The position numbers and the translations under genes were made by a program. Shown piece by piece: positions 62,296-64,000 of a stretch of 64,000 nucleotides of DNA (positions within the stretch are counted from its first letter, which is position 1; each line of letters starts with the position of its first letter). This DNA is from Apostichopus japonicus (Eukaryota; Echinodermata; Holothuroidea; Aspidochirotida; Stichopodidae): the NCBI RefSeq assembly GCF_037975245.1, contig NC_092576.1, positions 30,978,611 through 31,042,610 on the forward strand, read 5' to 3'. The notes beneath the pieces are model-generated. The model was given only the letters and a program-made list of their open reading frames with translations, was not told where the DNA came from and made no database searches.

Positions 62296-62487
62296 GGGAG
62301 TGGGCCGAATCCCGGAGGTAGTGCAAAACCGGGCCAACCCGTGACCAGGACGGAGCAAGCTCCTATTCCATAGTCCATGTGCAAAAATCAGTTTAATATA
62401 CAAGCGACTCGATGAGTCGCGTTTCAGATATTAAGCTGAAAAGAACAGATACTACACATGATCTTAGCCAAAAGGCCGAGAAGCGAT
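62296..62487 (-). ncRNA. U2 snRNA, intact transcript region but no upstream spacer (locus 11)
   Basis: 192 nt identical in layout to locus 10. Only about 12 bp of normal 5' flank remain (AACGATAACTAA); beyond about 62499 the sequence is unrelated, so PSE and distal elements are missing. This is the array end; probably silent unless the new flank supplies a promoter. Confidence 0.85.
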
Positions 62488-62499
62488 AACGATAACTAA

Positions 62500-62580
62500 C
62501 AACAATAAAGGAATTTACCCCTGTTCGACCTCGCAAGAGGTCCTACGGGGGATAATATTTAAGTTTTGTAGAATAGACAC
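62500..62580. other. Junction DNA beyond the U2 array
   Basis: 81 bp between the last U2 and the T-run; contains a short hairpin (GACCTCGCAAGAGGTC). Not recognised. Confidence 0.4.
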
Positions 62581-64000
62581 TTTTTTTTTTTTTTTTTTTT
62601 TTTCTAGGGAAAGTTGTCTATTATTCAAACAGGGAGATGCTGAGAAGTGAAGTATTGTTCGATTAACATTGTTAAGAAGCCATAAGTACACAGGAGGTCG
62701 GAGCTGAGGAGCCAATTAGGTATGGATCACTAAAGGGGGAGGAATTTCTATTTAAATGGGATAAAGAAGACAGAGCGGATTCTATTGTTTTGGACGGAAA
62801 TGGTTGCTACTTATTGGGACTAGTGGAGTTGTACTTAGAGTATAAGTACACCTGGAGTTTGTGGTTAGACCCACTTAGGAAATGGACTTTCTAAAGGGGA
62901 GAGGCTTTAGGTAAGAAGTTTGAATACAGAGAGGTGGTGGTTTTTACGGAAGTAAGTTAATGCTACATTATGTTTCAATAGAAGTTTATTGATCAATGGA
63001 TCATTCTCTAGGTTGTTTTTGTATAGTTTGGTATTAAATTCTAAGAGTAGGGTGAATAAGGATTTTGTATTTCCTGCGAGGAGAACGTGAGAGGTAGCTA
63101 TATAAGAAGGGATTTTTAGGGCAAGTCGGTAAGCTGTAGTGTGGATTCTACTTAGGATTTGTTTATTGGAGTCTGAGATGGTAAGCAGAGAGATGCTTCC
63201 GTAACTGAGAATTGGTTTTATTTTGGAGTTGTAGATTTGGATAGTGGTTTTCGCAGGGAAATTATACTTATGTGAGAGGATTTGGATGTATTTAAGGTGG
63301 GACCAGCAGCGGCCTGCGGTTCTAGTACAGTGTAGGTTAAAGGATAGTTTATTATCAAAAGTGATACCAAGGAAGGTTGCATTGGGAGAGGCAGTGATTG
63401 GGGAGTTGAACAGGTTAATTTTGGAAATATAGTTACGAAGTTTTGAGTTTTTAAAGGAGAAATTGACTAAGTTAGATTTTGAGGGGTTTATTTTTATTCT
63501 CCACATTGAGCACCAGTTTTCGAGATGTGTAATTGCTTTTTTGAGATTAAGTTCCGTTATATGAATATTTTTACTGGTGCTCCAGATGGCTATATCGTCA
63601 GCGTACTGACTATAGTTGCAGTTTGAGAGAGGAGGGATGTTTAGATCATTTACAAACAGGGTGTAGAGGAGGGGACTGAGAACAGCGCCCTGAGGGGTGC
63701 CTGCACGAAGTGGAATGGGGTTAGAATGATGGTTTTTGTAGTAAATTTTTGTGTTGCGATCATTAAGGAAAGAGGATAGGAGTCTGGTGTAATTGGGGGG
63801 AAGATTATAGTTTAGTAGCTTAATTCTTATGCCGTTGTGCCAGGTTTTGTCAAATGCTTTTTCGGCATCAAGGAAGAGGGCAGTGGTATATTGTTTTTTA
63901 ATGAATCCGATTCGGATTTCTTCGGAAAGACGAAAAGTTTGATTTAAGGTAGATTTGTGTGTACGGAAACCTGATTGAGATGGGGAGAAATAATCATTTA
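62581..64000 (-). mobile_element. Jockey/CR1-like LINE, 3' part, runs off the window
   Basis: Minus-strand LINE: poly(A) tail seen as 23 T at 62581-62603, 3' UTR 62604-62906, then the RT reading frame to the window end. It is unrelated to the U2-specific elements in RT sequence and does not use the U2 site. Confidence 0.85.
62907..64000 (-). CDS. Reverse transcriptase, C-terminal part (partial, jockey/CR1-like)
   Basis: The frame is open from 64000 down to the stop at 62907 (about 363 codons) with no break. RT motifs in order: SPSQSGFRTHKST, FLDAEKAFDKTWHNGI, GTPQGAVLSPLLYTLFVND, YSQYADDIAIWST, then WCSMWRIKINPSKSNLVNF and a thumb region (LGITFDNKLSF; KIKPILSYGS; LALKIPSYIA). This is the pattern of jockey/CR1-type LINE ORF2 proteins that lack a C-terminal RNase H. 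All YADD and GxPQG residues are intact, so this is a recent, perhaps active copy. The N-terminus and endonuclease lie outside. Confidence 0.85.
   Translation of the reverse strand, partial: NDYFSPSQSGFRTHKSTLNQTFRLSEEIRIGFIKKQYTTALFLDAEKAFDKTWHNGIRIKLLNYNLPPNYTRLLSSFLNDRNTKIYYKNHHSNPIPLRAGTPQGAVLSPLLYTLFVNDLNIPPLSNCNYSQYADDIAIWSTSKNIHITELNLKKAITHLENWCSMWRIKINPSKSNLVNFSFKNSKLRNYISKINLFNSPITASPNATFLGITFDNKLSFNLHCTRTAGRCWSHLKYIQILSHKYNFPAKTTIQIYNSKIKPILSYGSISLLTISDSNKQILSRIHTTAYRLALKIPSYIATSHVLLAGNTKSLFTLLLEFNTKLYKNNLENDPLINKLLLKHNVALTYFRKNHHLSVFKLLT

Noticed and set aside
62581-62603. T-run as a Pol III terminator
   Set aside because: It sits exactly where the poly(A) tail of the minus-strand jockey/CR1-like LINE should be.

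Overview
This is a eukaryotic (animal) window. The evidence is spliceosomal U2 snRNA genes, spliced genes with GT/AG introns, tRNA-derived SINE sequence and several non-LTR retrotransposons. The transposon mix (CACTA/TNP2 transposase, SAM plus zinc-finger passenger genes, Tx1-group LINEs) and the frequent TAGGCCTA-type words suggest a marine invertebrate, possibly a deuterostome such as an echinoderm; that is an inference, not a demonstrated identity.

Left third (1-15.9 kb). A decayed LINE 3' end (1-725) is followed by a four-exon minus-strand host gene (925-7425). Its splice phases join into an open frame of about 287 codons. A 3.9-kb CACTA-like element (3247-7133) sits in intron 1 and carries a broken SAM-domain/C2H2 gene. 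A spliced but frameshifted TNP2-type CACTA transposase gene runs on the plus strand (8032-13484). It is followed by duplicated 3' sequence, AT-rich DNA and a palindromic 20-bp minisatellite (about 15600-15914).

Right two thirds (15.9-62.5 kb). This is a tandem array of U2 snRNA genes on the minus strand: 11 recognisable loci with mostly 450-bp spacers. Only three have an uninterrupted 192-nt transcribed region (36598-36789, 61651-61842, 62296-62487), and the last of these has lost its upstream spacer. The others are split at one site, inside the GUAGUA branch-site recognition sequence, by U2-specific non-LTR retrotransposons in the same orientation. The elements encode ORF1 (three CCHC knuckles and C-terminal C2H2 fingers) and ORF2 (APE endonuclease, reverse transcriptase, C-terminal CCHC). 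This matches the Tx1 group, and the U2 target matches the Keshi family as I remember it. Copies A-E belong to diverged, partly mosaic subfamilies and are mostly broken, although copy E keeps an intact ORF2. Copies K1-K3 are virtually identical, apparently complete, flanked by 16-bp target duplications, and lie in three consecutive 5.96-kb units. A second kind of insert, 68-142 bp with a different 3' end, occupies the same U2 site three times.

How the parts work together. Each element lies downstream of a U2 promoter and the first 25-50 nt of U2, so U2-element co-transcription is likely. This U2 has an AUG at nt 29-31. In copies A and D that AUG is the ORF1 start codon. In K1-K3 it opens a 58-codon leader ORF ending 1 nt before the ORF1 AUG. 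One spacer has a 14-fold amplification of a 150-bp upstream segment. The window ends in a different, jockey/CR1-like LINE (62604-64000 and beyond).
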